Below are positions 50,747 to 61,540 of a stretch of 64,000 nt of DNA, in pieces. Origin of the DNA: Coccinella septempunctata. Taxonomy: Eukaryota; Arthropoda; Insecta; Coleoptera; Coccinellidae. The notes under the pieces were generated by a model. The model worked only from the letters and a program-made list of their open reading frames with translations. It was not told the DNA's origin and ran no database searches. A program made the position numbers and the translations under genes. The stretch covers positions 8,680,001 to 8,744,000 of the forward strand of contig NC_058195.1 of assembly GCF_907165205.1 (NCBI RefSeq), in the 5' to 3' direction. Position 1 is the first letter of the stretch; every line of letters starts with the position of its first letter.

Positions 50747-50890
50747 CCGGTTGCAGGAAAGTCCATTGACTTTTGACGCTCCATTTAAATTTGATGTTCC
50801 ATCAAAATGTTAATCCTCCATTTTTCCTTTAAAATAATAATTCAAATTTTGACGGTGGATCAAATCTTAATGGACTTTCCTGCAACTGGG
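50747..50890. mobile_element. Small MITE with GTTGCAGGAAAGTCCATT ends
   Basis: GGTTGCAGGAAAGTCCATT at 50749-50767 is the near-perfect reverse complement of 50869-50888. Length is about 144 bp and the interior is non-coding. The target duplication could not be fixed. Confidence 0.65.
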
Positions 50891-52460
50891 CCTCACTTTG
50901 TTTAGAGGCAGAGATAAGATGATTTGTGAAGAATTCTTAAAATTTTTGTTTCCCTTCATACGAAATTTACATTTTCTCCCAATTTTTCGCCATGAATTTA
51001 ATCTTTCGGTAAATAAACGATTCTCCTATCTTATCGAGGTTTGTCTCCATCTAAAAAGTAAAGGAAATCTCCGACAATGTTGCTACATAATTATGTGATA
51101 ATACTTCCATCATTGCTCAAAATAAACTTTGTGTTCGAATTTTTCCGATGAGAATTCCTAGTCTTAGTGTCACTTTGCAGACTATTCAGACATTTGCGGT
51201 TCAGATATGAAGAGTTCTTGAACAGAAATCATTTTATTCCATGAACAAAGAACTTGTCCATTTCGAAAAATACAACGTTGCCAAACGGCCGAAAAAATAA
51301 AAAATTTCAGGAATTTCAACTTAAAGATCAGATTACTGAATATTAAAAGATCGAGCAATGACCACATAGTGCGAAATAACTGTGTCGATTTTTTCCGCGA
51401 CTTCTAACAGTTGTACCACCCATTTTTCCGCATCCAATTGAAACGTATGGTCGAGTAATTACTCATATTACGACCGCGGTACTCTGCAGCAACTTCTTAA
51501 GCATGATGATCTAATTTCTCAATCTATCAGGACCGCCTCCCTGATCCAATTCTCAGATAAGTATTATCGGTATCCGAGGAAAAGTAATGAACGGATTTTT
51601 CCCGAAGTCCCTCGCTACAAATTCCAAAACGCGCAGCAGATTACAGCCGCAGATCTGCCATTATTAAAGGTCACGTAGAAAAGGTATTAAAATGGAATGA
51701 GAGAGGCAGGGTATTTGTAGCATTCTATTATTATAACAATAAATAATAACACGGTGCGAGTTTCTTACTACCGCGGGTAGTGTTTTGTATTTCATTTCCA
51801 TTAAACATTACATGTGCTGTCGAACCGTTTTGATATCCAACAATAAGTAATAAAAGTTTTACGAGAGCTGCATTTATATGAGACCGAATGGAAAGAAATA
51901 ATTGTGGGATTGCTGAATAATAATTTCTTGATTGACGGCAACATTGGCGGTTCTGTGTTATCCACAAGTCGTCCAGCTCCTACAAAAATAAATTCTGCAA
52001 TCTTATCTGTATCCCAAAACTTCATGAACTTTGTTCGAAATCTGCAATTTGCATATTCCTACTCAAAATCGATCTTGCTCCGCGATTTGAGATTAAAAAA
52101 GATGCATTCCGTCGCTATCGATCAACCCCATACGTATACATATACAGGGTGTCCCGCAACTAGGCTGTAAAAGTCTTATGTCCCTAGAATGCACCGTTTC
52201 AGAGAAAAATTCATTCAAAGAATGTACTTTTTCAACGAGGAATGCTTGTTTCTCGCAAGAATAAATCAACTTTAACAATCCACTACACTCACTAGAGAGG
52301 GTTTAGGTTTTTTTACTGGGGTTTTTCCATAAGCTTTTGAATCATTCGTCAAATTGTATGATAGCCTTTTGAGCTAATCTCTGCTGAAACTGTATCGTAT
52401 ACACATGCTACAATTATTGTTTGATGTTAAAAATTGTTGTGCTATTTATCAAACAAAATA
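50891..52460. other. Non-coding region
   Basis: No gene recognised. 51400-51700 is somewhat richer in G+C than its surroundings, with no coding frame. A lone TACAGGGTGTCCCG end at 52143 has no visible partner and may be a truncated repeat. Confidence 0.4.
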
Positions 52461-53223
52461 TACAGGGTGTATTTGAAGGTGAGCCTTTTTTCAACAGAAG
52501 GTAGAACTGGTCAAAATGAAGCGTTCCACCAAAAATCACCTAAACAAAACTTTCAAACTGACAAAGTTGGAAGAAAATTGAAAATGATTACTGAAACAGA
52601 TCCTAATACGATCCTAGACCGTTTATTAGCTGAATAATCGCAAAGCAGTGGAAAAAACTTATCTTCTGGCTTATTTCGTTAGCAACTAAGAGAAGAGACT
52701 CAGGATACAACTGAAAAAAATAGAATAATACAAAATCTGAACAATAAAATTCGTCTAAATTATTCACGAATTTTTTTACAATGGTCATCACAATCTTCTT
52801 GTTCGAACATTCCAACAATCTTCGTAAAAATGGGATAAAATGGGGAAACATCATACCACTTTTTCAACATAACTAACATAAGCACTTTCAAGAAACTGCC
52901 TCGATTTTCTACATTTTCTCACCCTAAATTGCACGATACAACAATTATGATTCTTTCAAAAGTGACCTGATGCATCTAATCCGATGAACTTGGTACTGAA
53001 CCATTCATTGTCTAGCCATTTGTTCATGTCTTGTTTCGTTTTTGCGATGCCGAAGTCACCTTCCACATTCCCATACTTGAAATTCTATGAAATTTTGTCG
53101 AACTTCTAGGGGTTGTATCTCAGCCATCTTGGATATTTTATATAGACAATTTTTGGTTAACCGACTTATTTGATGAGTTCCACATTCTGTCAAAAAAAGT
53201 CTCACCTTTGTAGACACCCTCTA
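52461..53223. mobile_element. Inverted-repeat MITE with TA(C/G)AGGGTGT ends
   Basis: The left end TACAGGGTGTATTTGAAGGT and the right end, read in reverse TAGAGGGTGTCTACAAAGGT, match closely and continue through GAG.CTTTTTTT.ACAGAA (about 40 bp). Length is about 763 bp. The interior has no intact coding frame. TATA borders both ends. Confidence 0.65.
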
Positions 53224-53775
53224 TATAAAACTCTGAATAAAATAATACCAAATTAAAATGTTCAATGCATGGACTATAGATTATGCATATATGTTATTCA
53301 AAATTCTTATGACTGACACTTGAAGTGATATCGAAAAATATCCCCGCATAGACAGAATAAGATGCAGAGGAAGTGCGATATCAAAACAAGTTATTGAATC
53401 TGCTCAACTCTAATTAAGAAGACAATAAAAAAGAAAAAGCTAAACGCACGTCAAAGTTGCACACGAACATGCAAAAACACCAATATCGATAAATAAAGTT
53501 TAATCGGCTCTAAATTCAATATTCACCTAACAATTCCCAAAACAAACACGCAAGTCTCATAAATAAGCATTAGCGCAAGCGCATTTAATTGGTCGGGGAA
53601 CCAATTAAGAGCGCCTCTGGTAGGATGTCGAGCTCGCATTTCTCTAATTGGCTCTCTCTATTCGATTTATATAGAACTGATATAAGAGGTACAAGGACCT
53701 GGACAGACGAATGTGTTCGGTATTTTATTACTTTTTACTTTCGACTAAGTGACGGCCGGCTCTCTGTAGAGTGCT
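53224..53775. other. Non-coding spacer
   Basis: No gene or repeat recognised. Confidence 0.4.
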
Positions 53776-54006
53776 CTAGTATTGCCGAGATGTATCTTCG
53801 AGGCAGAGAACCTGTTTTCTTCGGATATCCAGTGGCGCCACATCCAAAACACCTTGTGCAATCATGTAGGGTATGAATGCTGAAAGATACAGAGCACTGA
53901 GAGTCATACTGAAGGATCCTGTGATAGACAGTCCTTTAAGAGAAGCACACGTATTTGATAGAAGCTTGGCGATAGCAGCCTTCTTGATAACAAGTGGTCG
54001 CGTCAT
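53776..54006 (-). CDS. Candidate small membrane protein, unrecognised (weak)
   Basis: A minus-strand frame from an ATG at 54006 encodes 76 aa: a basic start (MTRPLVIKKAAIAKLL), then one hydrophobic segment of about 20 residues (SFSMTLSALYLSAFIPYMIA), then a basic IRRKQ. The codons are more GC-balanced than the surroundings. The 70 bp in front of the ATG has TGTCAAA-like motifs resembling those of the Uso1/MORN promoter, and also a possible acceptor (TTCAG) right before the ATG. Size and layout recall small mitochondrial inner-membrane subunits, but I cannot match a family. The true 3' end may lie at a GT within RRKQ/GTTC. It could also be a pseudogene. Confidence 0.3.
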   Translation of the reverse strand: MTRPLVIKKAAIAKLLSNTCASLKGLSITGSFSMTLSALYLSAFIPYMIAQGVLDVAPLDIRRKQVLCLEDTSRQY

Positions 54007-54561
54007 CTGAACGAAGCTGCAAATGTCAGCAACGTCAATTCAATTCGTCAAGTGTCAAAATACGCTTCTTTGACATATCGATTTACTGTCTACAGTCTAC
54101 GCTTGGTGCAAAAGAATCTTAACAACATAACGAAAGTTTTATCGTTTCAGGAAGATCAATCAGCTGAAACAATCTATCCTTGACACTACCTCATCAAAAT
54201 CGTAAAATTTCGAATAAAAAGTAACAAATTTATCCGGACATTAAAGAAAATGTTTTAATTTGTATGTATAGGAAGTGAAAATGTTTGTATATTGGGTGAA
54301 TACTTTTAACATCTGACTCAATGAGTATGCTATACATATCAAAATGAAAAAACTATTGGAACAACTATAAAATACACATTCCTCTAGCTGACAGAACCTT
54401 TTCCTCAAGTTCTGAAATAGTGAATGAAAGATTTAATCTAAAACGCCTTCTCAAGCCCACTCAAACAAATATTCGAAATATCTTACTGTTCAAGTGATTT
54501 TGCATCCATAAATTCGAGTAAACGTTAAGTTAAGAATGCTAGCATATAGGATGAGATGCAC

Positions 54562-54641
54562 TTATTCTTGGCACGCCACTGTCCGCCAGGACTCCGGCAT
54601 CTTTCTGCGGTCATAGTACCAACCCAGAGCGAGAAAGATGC
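54562..54641 (-). CDS. Candidate terminal exon with GWYYDRRK motif (weak)
   Basis: On the minus strand an acceptor (ATTATGCAG) precedes an 80-base open stretch. It reads IFLALGWYYDRRKMPESW, then RTVACQE and a stop. The short hydrophobic run before a basic YDRRK recalls small complex I subunits such as NDUFB1, but the resemblance is partial and the 3' part does not match. No upstream exon was found. It may be a last exon or a decayed retrocopy. Confidence 0.22.
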
Positions 54642-55934
54642 CTGCATAATCTCCAAATGAAATTTATATCAGGATATTCTTAGAGAGATTCGTGTTTCAA
54701 TATCACTGCTATCAGGAAGAATTGATGCGTTAAATTAGAAGCCAATAATCTAGAGTTGGAAAAGTTCTGCAAGCGCTCAGAGTAATGAGAACCAGGTGTT
54801 GGCATTGGAGCGTTGAGTATTAACATTTCCTATGAATAGGAAACGCTATATCCTTGAAATAGAGTTGTACATTCGACATCCAATTCGATCGATTGTTATT
54901 TATTGGGAAAAAATATAATTACCTAGTTAAGATGAATTTTTTTTCCTCTACTGCGAATTTTTGGTACTGATTCTCAAGAATATAGGAAAATTAGATTGTT
55001 GTTACGTGAAACACCTATAACTCGATAAAACCTCTCGTTGGTAGACTCAATGGAAGTAGATGGTGTGAAATTCTCCACCAAACATATAGAGGTCCAAAAA
55101 TAAATCCAAACTATGATCATAACTTTGTTTTCTTCTTCGCATATACGTGTGATATTTTGCTTTCAGATATAAAGCAGATGGTTTTTAGTCTCATCAACTT
55201 GAATCTACTAAATCGACGACTAGAGTCTATGATGTGAAAAATCCTTTAGCCAATAGCATTAGTATCTCTTTTGGCTAAAGCATGAACGAATTGTTGTTTC
55301 ATTCAATTCTTCAAACGCGAGTTTCTCTGGAAACTGCGCGATTGCGGTTTTATATGTGTCATTACATATGATTAATTCCTCGAAATGATCGTTTATGCAT
55401 CTTAGAATAATTGAAATTTTAATTAGAGTTTCTGAGATTTAAGTTAGAGGAAACAAACATAAATTATCTCATTACCTGGCTCCATCCTAGATCTTAGAAT
55501 ATTAATGGTTTCATTTGAAACTTATGTAATCGTTGTGAATATACTATATGATCTGGAATGTAAAATTAAAATTATCATCACTTAATCTTGAGATATTTTA
55601 CTGGTAATGACAGAGTTTGTTTTGTCCTGTATAATTAGGAATACTTAGACTGGATTCGATTGTTGCCATTGGCAGTTGACTATCAGTAATCACGCCTGGT
55701 GAACTAAGCCTTGTAATCTAAAAACTGCTCAAACGATGACGGACGAAGAATACCGTATGTATCGGAGCTAAAGTTAGCTCTAAGCCTTACATCTACATCA
55801 TCAGGAAGGGTTTGGAACAATTGGATTGACCAAATTGCCACCCCTATTCTGATTTCCCTCGAGACTTTGTTAGCCAATGGTGAGTAGTTTCTGAATCCTA
55901 TACCACGAAAATACAGGGACTAGGGACAAAGGAA
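54642..55934. other. Non-coding region
   Basis: AT-rich; no gene or RNA recognised. Confidence 0.4.
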
Positions 55935-56716
55935 ATGGTGGATTATGATGAAGAATCCTTTTTCTTTAGAAGCGACATGCTTCGACAAACCCTACTGGGT
56001 AATTGTTCCTGATCAATGCTTCTTAAGGCTGATGGGCCATACCAGTTCATCGATGACTCTGTGACATTTACAGAGACTCAATTGTTTTACCTCAGTCCAT
56101 GTATCCTATATTATCCCTGGAAAGGACTATGATGAAGAAGGATTATGATGAACAATCCTTTCTCTTTATAAGCGACATGCTTCGACAAACCCTACTGGTT
56201 AATGTTTTCTGATGAATGGTTCCTAAGGCTGATGGGCCATACCAGTTCATCGATGGCTTTGTGAAGTTTACAGAGACCTCAATCCATGTATCTTATATTA
56301 CCCCTGGAAAGGACTATGATGAATTATGATGAAGAAGGATCATGATGAAAAATCCTTTCTCTTTATAAGCGACATGCTTCGACAAACCCTACTGGTGAAT
56401 GTTTCCTGATCGATGGTTCCTAAGACTGATGGGCCATACCAGTTCATCGATGGCTCTGTGACGTTTACAGAGACTTAATTGTTGTACCTCAGTCCATTAA
56501 TCTTATCTTATCCCTGGCAAGGACTATGATGAATTATGATGAAGAATATTTTCTCTTCATACACGACATGCTTCGGCAAACCCTACTGGTTAATGTTTCC
56601 TAATCAATGGTTCTTAAGGCTGATGGGCCATACCAGTTCATCGATGGCTCCGTGACGTTTACAGAGACTCAATTGTTGTACCTCAGTACATTTATCTTAT
56701 CTTTTCCCTGGAAAGG
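55935..56716. repeat. Tandem array, about 194-200-bp unit, four copies
   Basis: CGACATGCTTCG marks each unit, at about 55973, 56173, 56370 and 56564. Shared blocks include CAAACCCTACTGG, GGGCCATACCAGTTCATCGA and a final TTACCCCTGGAAAGG-like end. Units shrink slightly (200, 197, 194 bp), mainly in the GATTATGATGAAGAA spacer, which itself varies in copy number. No conserved frame runs through it. Confidence 0.85.
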
Positions 56717-57386
56717 CCCCTTGCATAGTGCAGAAAGAGCTTTATACTGTTCTTGTTTGCACGTTAGAGAATATTAGTAGGTTCAAGATATACACTTACG
56801 TATGTATAGTCAGGAAATCCCTCTATGATGGTAAAGTCAACTCATACCAGCGTGAGCTTAAAGTTATTTGGAGCCTGGCTCTCCTGACTGTGAAGTAGAT
56901 GCTTTGGAGCATCTCCAATACATCTCACATCTGCATACAGCCTTTTTGTGTTAGATGCCTCGAAAGTTATAAGTGAATGGAACATTCAGAGTAAAAATGC
57001 CTAGTGCTCAAGCATTAGCAGCTATTGCAGGCAATCTAGGCTTCTCATTAGAAGGATTTCTTTAAGCCTTAGGTAAAAAACTTCTCAACCTTTGGATTAA
57101 CAACCAAGTCTGTTCCATAAACATGCAAATGGAATAGGGTTAAATGGTTTTCCCCTTTGCTGTTGATACAGGAGAACAGATAAAACTGCTACTGGTGAAC
57201 AGATGTTCACCCTGTTGACTTATGTTACAGTTATATGTGGTCGTGGTCTCTGTCCCTCCAACTCTCCAAGAAAGTTCAGCCTGTAAATGCCATAGAACAG
57301 GAAAATAATGATGACTGAGTTTTCCAGGATAGGAATATGTAGCTAACAGTTTTCTGTGTTCGGGAATGACATTGTCAACTGTCAAA
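56717..57386. other. Mostly non-coding; TGTCAAC motif near 57370
   Basis: Minus-strand frames from about 57385 stay open in pieces but show no domain. A TTGTCAACTGTCAAA motif at 57372-57386 resembles motifs in the Uso1/MORN promoter. Confidence 0.35.
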
Positions 57387-57389
57387 TCA

Positions 57390-57815
57390 AAATCTTCTTC
57401 TTCTCGACGACGTCCTTCTCAAAGAATCAATCCGTAGACATCGCCGAAGGCGTGACGAAAAGCAGAAGATGACAAAAAGCCGTATGGACCGTATAAAACG
57501 ACGTCGGAGCTCATTTCTCGTCTCTGAAATAATTACGAATACCACTTTCGTTCCGATCTCGGGGATCTGGCCGTAGTATCTAATCCGCGGACCGGAGGCC
57601 GCCGTAGAAAAAAAGAGATGGAGCACGCCTTTTTCCAGACCGCCGGCATAGGCATGCCATGCCGTCTTAGAACACGTCGGAGTCGACGAACCGCTTCTTG
57701 GACGCACGAGTGATTTCGAATGATAAAATTCTTGAGATACAGCTGGGACGCTTGCAGAGACTGCAACTGGGATGCGGCCGAAGCAAGCATCCCAGAGCAT
57801 GAGCTCGCCTGCATG
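57390..57815 (-). other. GC- and CpG-rich island, possible exon
   Basis: This block stands out from AT-rich flanks, with many CG dinucleotides. Minus-strand frames are open throughout (57387-57821 and 57533-57814). One reads CVQEAVRRLRRVLRRHGMPM. A possible acceptor (TTCATGCAG) precedes it at about 57814. No family is recognised and two frames are equally open, so coding status is unresolved. It may be an exon, a promoter-associated island, or inserted DNA. Confidence 0.3.
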
Positions 57816-57839
57816 AATCATAATTTAACGCTGAAAACT

Positions 57840-59480
57840 ACAGGGTTTGTGATTTATTTTTGAGTTTGATGAAATGAAAGAGGTTCTTGAAAAATACCAA
57901 GAAATTGACAGGGGACAAGGCAGCTTTATGTAGCCTCGTTGGTGCCCTAGGCACTCAGTGATCTCTGTTTACACTCTTTTAGCTTAGTGAAGGTTGCACT
58001 CTGCAGATAACTCCTTAGAAGACAAACGAGTATAGCCATTTGTCCTGTCTCTTCTAACACCCAAACAATTTTTTCTAGAAAAACTCAATTCGTAACTTCT
58101 AATCATACTAAACCAGAAATGATAGAAAATTACTCGACAAGGTTTAAGGCTTGCCTATACGTGCTTATTTTTGAATTTGATGAAATAAAAGAGGTTCTTG
58201 AAAAATACCAAGAAATTGAGAAAGGATAAGGCAGCTTTATGTGGCCTTCTTGGTGCCCTAGGCAGTCAGTAATCTCTGTTTATACTCTTTTAGCTTAGTG
58301 AAGGTTGCACTCTGCAGATAACTACTTAGAAGACAAACGAGTATAGCCATTGATCCTGTCGCTTTTAATACCCAAACAATTTTATCTAGAAAAGCTCAAT
58401 TCGTAACTTCTCACCTTACTAGGTCAGGAATAATAGAAAAATACTCTACAAGGTTTAAGGCTTGCCTATACGTGTATCACTGGAGTTATGAGAATATGCC
58501 AAACTAGAGCACTTGAGGTCATCACAGATCTCACTCCTCTACATCTAGTGATAGATAGGTAATGAGGGCATACTCAGCATGTCTAGGAAAGATACAGGTA
58601 ATGAGATAATTAAAAGTCAGTTAGCCTGGTCCTTTCTAAGCAAGTATGTACATCTCATCAGCAGACCCATATAATGATGTTTTTATTAAAAAACAAGCAT
58701 TGAGAAGAACTTTAACTCGATGCTTTGTAAAAGAATTACACTACCCAAAATTTCATTGTTAACCACATTAAATGGTACACATATGGTTTAAAAACCACGA
58801 TAAGGGGCTGTCATTAGAATATACGCGGTAAACACCAAGTGTGTTTTCAGGCAGAATTCCTTGCAATCTTAAGATGCTTAGGTTATAAACCTGGAAAGAA
58901 AAACTATCGAGGATGTGACATAGTGATCCATTCTGATAGCTGTTATCAAAGCACTGAACTCCTATGACCTCGACTTTAAGCTGATATGGAAGTGTCAAAG
59001 GAAACTTAATAAAATAGCCAAGAGCAATAGGGTCTCTTTAGTCTGGGTTGCTGGTCACTCTGGAATCAAAGAAAAAGAAGAGGCAAACACACTCGCCAAG
59101 TAGCACAACTGCCACTAGTCTTTCTGGGGTATAAGAAAATGCACCTATAAGAGAGAGTTTCTGGAGAACGAAAAAACCAAAAAGGAAATACTCTGGAGGA
59201 ATCTTTCACGAATGGATCATTCCAAAAAGTCCCTTCGAGATTAATAAACTGCAACATCCAAGAAGTATTTTGATTTGAGTAAGAATAAGTTAAGCCTCCT
59301 CACACGACATTGTCGCCATAGGCAGTATATGATGAGAATGGGCTTACCAGGAACTGAATAATGTAAATTCTGTTCTGAAACAGTTCAGCTGATTACAGAA
59401 GGCCTCGCTATTGCAAGCCTGCGCAAGTTATATCTTGGACGAAAAGGTTATAGGATGTATGAGAACGTAGCCTCCTTGAA
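57840..59480 (+). pseudogene. Decayed LINE (non-LTR retrotransposon) with RNase H domain
   Basis: In order on the plus strand, in several frames with stops: the end of the reverse transcriptase (LQGLRLAYTCITGVMRICQT, then RALEVITDLTPLHLVIDR, about 58448-58560), an RNase H segment (IVIHSDSCYQS near 58920; LVWVAGHSGIKEKEEANTLAK near 59040-59100), and the C-terminal tail (LSKNKLSLLTRHCRHRQYMM..MGLPGTE, stop, CKFC near 59290-59360). An RT, RNase H, zinc-tail order fits I-superfamily LINEs. The 5' part contains a 312-bp tandem duplication. Many stops mean the copy is dead. Confidence 0.7.
57853..58474 (+). repeat. 312-bp tandem duplication inside the LINE fossil
   Basis: Copy 1 is 57853-58163 and copy 2 is 58165-58474. 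Both start TTATTTTTGA.TTTGATGAAAT and end AAGGCTTGCCTATACGTG. Scattered substitutions put identity at roughly 90-95% by eye. Only copy 2 runs on into the reverse-transcriptase ending. Confidence 0.85.
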
Positions 59481-60600
59481 GACCTCTTAGATACTGGAAT
59501 TCATTGGAACTCTGGAGTTGGAGAGCCATATTATGAGGATTATGCCTCGACTTGTTTCTGAGAGCATAAAAACATTGTGGATGTCAACAAACCAATCAAT
59601 TCATTATACCTTATACTGAGAGTGCTGTTTCCTATGCCACTCAGTATCTATATTTCTTTCATATTTGGAGCTCAGCACTTGAACATTCACTGCAATTCTT
59701 CCAGAAAGAAAGTCACAAAAAAATTCGTATATGAGAAAAAATTAATGATTTGTTGGTCAAAATTTGCACACACCTCTTATATGTTGTTGGGCCAAATATT
59801 TGATGTATTGGGAACATAATTCTTTCTTCTGGCAGCCAAGCAGCGTGACTTCGGTATTCAAATGTATTCGAACAAGCTCATAGAAGCTCCTGACTTCGCA
59901 TCAGTGCTTCCTCCACATTTATTTGCACTCATTCATCGAATTGAACGTTGAACTTTACATAAACCTTTCGTGACACCGCGTTGCAGAAGTTTCTAACTGA
60001 ATTAGGACCAAGAATCGACCGAACCATACTTTACAGAAGCGCAGTTCAGGTGCTGTGTAGTAAGGGAGACTGGGAGTTACATGTTATACATAAATTATAT
60101 TTTGCGTTCATTTAATTACACCGTATTCAATTAAAATATTCAAATCGAGCCATATCGATCGTTATCGAACGATGAATTACATAGGATGTACTGTAATTTA
60201 GGAATTTTAATCGATGAAATGAGGGACAAGGTACAACCTGTCCTGGTTCTGTCCGTTGACTGCATCGGATAATGAAGAAATAAATAAAGTCACTATGATC
60301 GAGGGTCCATGAAACAAAGAACTAAATTCCGAAAGTGAAACACCGAAACAGTTGAATTTAGATTAGTCATTTTTTCACAAAATTTAATCTATTTATCTAG
60401 AGTTGAACGCTAGATGTTGAGCAGTGAGCACTCTTTGTTCGTTGACTTTTCGAGCAGTAGATATTCCATTTATTTTGTGTTACAAATGTTTTTTGATGAA
60501 CAACAACAAATTATACTTGGAAAGCGAAAAAATAGTAAAGTATTCAAAATTGTTACGTTGAGAACTGAACTATGAGGGAATATTGAAAAATTCTTAGCCT
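59481..60600. other. Non-coding spacer
   Basis: No gene or recognisable repeat between the LINE and mariner remnants. Confidence 0.4.
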
Positions 60601-61540
60601 ACTCTAGAACCAAACAAAATTTCAATGTTAAAATATTTTATTACTCCTCTTAATTGGATACATTTATCACAGCGAACCTGCAACGTCTCTAGACTTTTAA
60701 AAAAAGTGTTTCTTCTTGCTCTGCAAACCAGACCTCCACAGCTTTTATTACCTCCTCGTTGGAAGAAAATTTACGACCTTGTAAACTATTTTCCAGTGGA
60801 GGTAAGATATGATGGAGCCAAATCTGGTGAATAAGGGGGCTGTTCTAGTAATTCAAACCCTAAATCATTAATTTTTTGCATGGCAACATGAGATTTGTTT
60901 GCAGGGGCGTTGTCCTGCAAAAACAAAACACCTTTGGATAGCTTTCCGCGTCTTTTCTCTTAAATTTTTTCCCGTAGAGTGGTCAGTGATATTTAATAGT
61001 AATCTCCGGATATTGTTCTACGCTTACCCAAAAAATCAATCATGATTACTCCACAGCAATCCCAAAAAACTGTAGCAAGAACTTTTCCAGCAAATTTTTG
61101 GACACGAAACTTCTTACGTCTTGGAGAACTAGAGTGTCGCCATTCTATCGATTGTTGCTTTGTTTCTGGATCGTAAGAATGCACCCAAGTCTCATCCATA
61201 GTATAACAATTCGGTTTAAGAAGTCCGCAGCAATTTTTCTCTTGTCCAAATTGACGTGAACTATATGATGAACGCGTTTGTATGAAATATTCAGTGCTTC
61301 AGATATCCGTTTTAGCCCAATTCGACGGTCTGATAAAATCATGTCATGAACTGCATTGATATTTTCGGGACTGACACAAAAACTGCCCTTCCCGATCGTC
61401 TTCAATGGAAAATTTTCCTCTTTTGAAGCTTGCAGTCCAATTTTTCACGGTCGCATACGAAGGACATTGATCACCAAGGGTATTAATTAAGCATATCCTC
61501 GTAAATCTGCTTACCTCTTAACCCTTTTTAATACAGGTAG
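60600..61540 (-). pseudogene. Decayed mariner transposase
   Basis: The minus strand carries mariner blocks in order with frame breaks. These are FKRGKFSIEDDREGQF (about 61425), a helix-turn-helix part (VHDMILSDRRIGLKRISEAL), the first catalytic block DETWVHSYDPETKQQSIEWR (from 61199), VFWDCCGVIMIDFLGKRRTI, then VLFLQDNAPANKSH, and YSPDLAPS followed by a one-base loss. The DETW / LQDNAP / SPDLAPS set is the DD34D mariner signature. Multiple frameshifts make it inactive. The terminal repeats were not found. Confidence 0.85.

Noticed and set aside
57140..57385. Minus-strand frame with a vague resemblance to the PEN-2 N-terminus
   Set aside because: The match is limited to a few residues and fails in the membrane segments in all frames.
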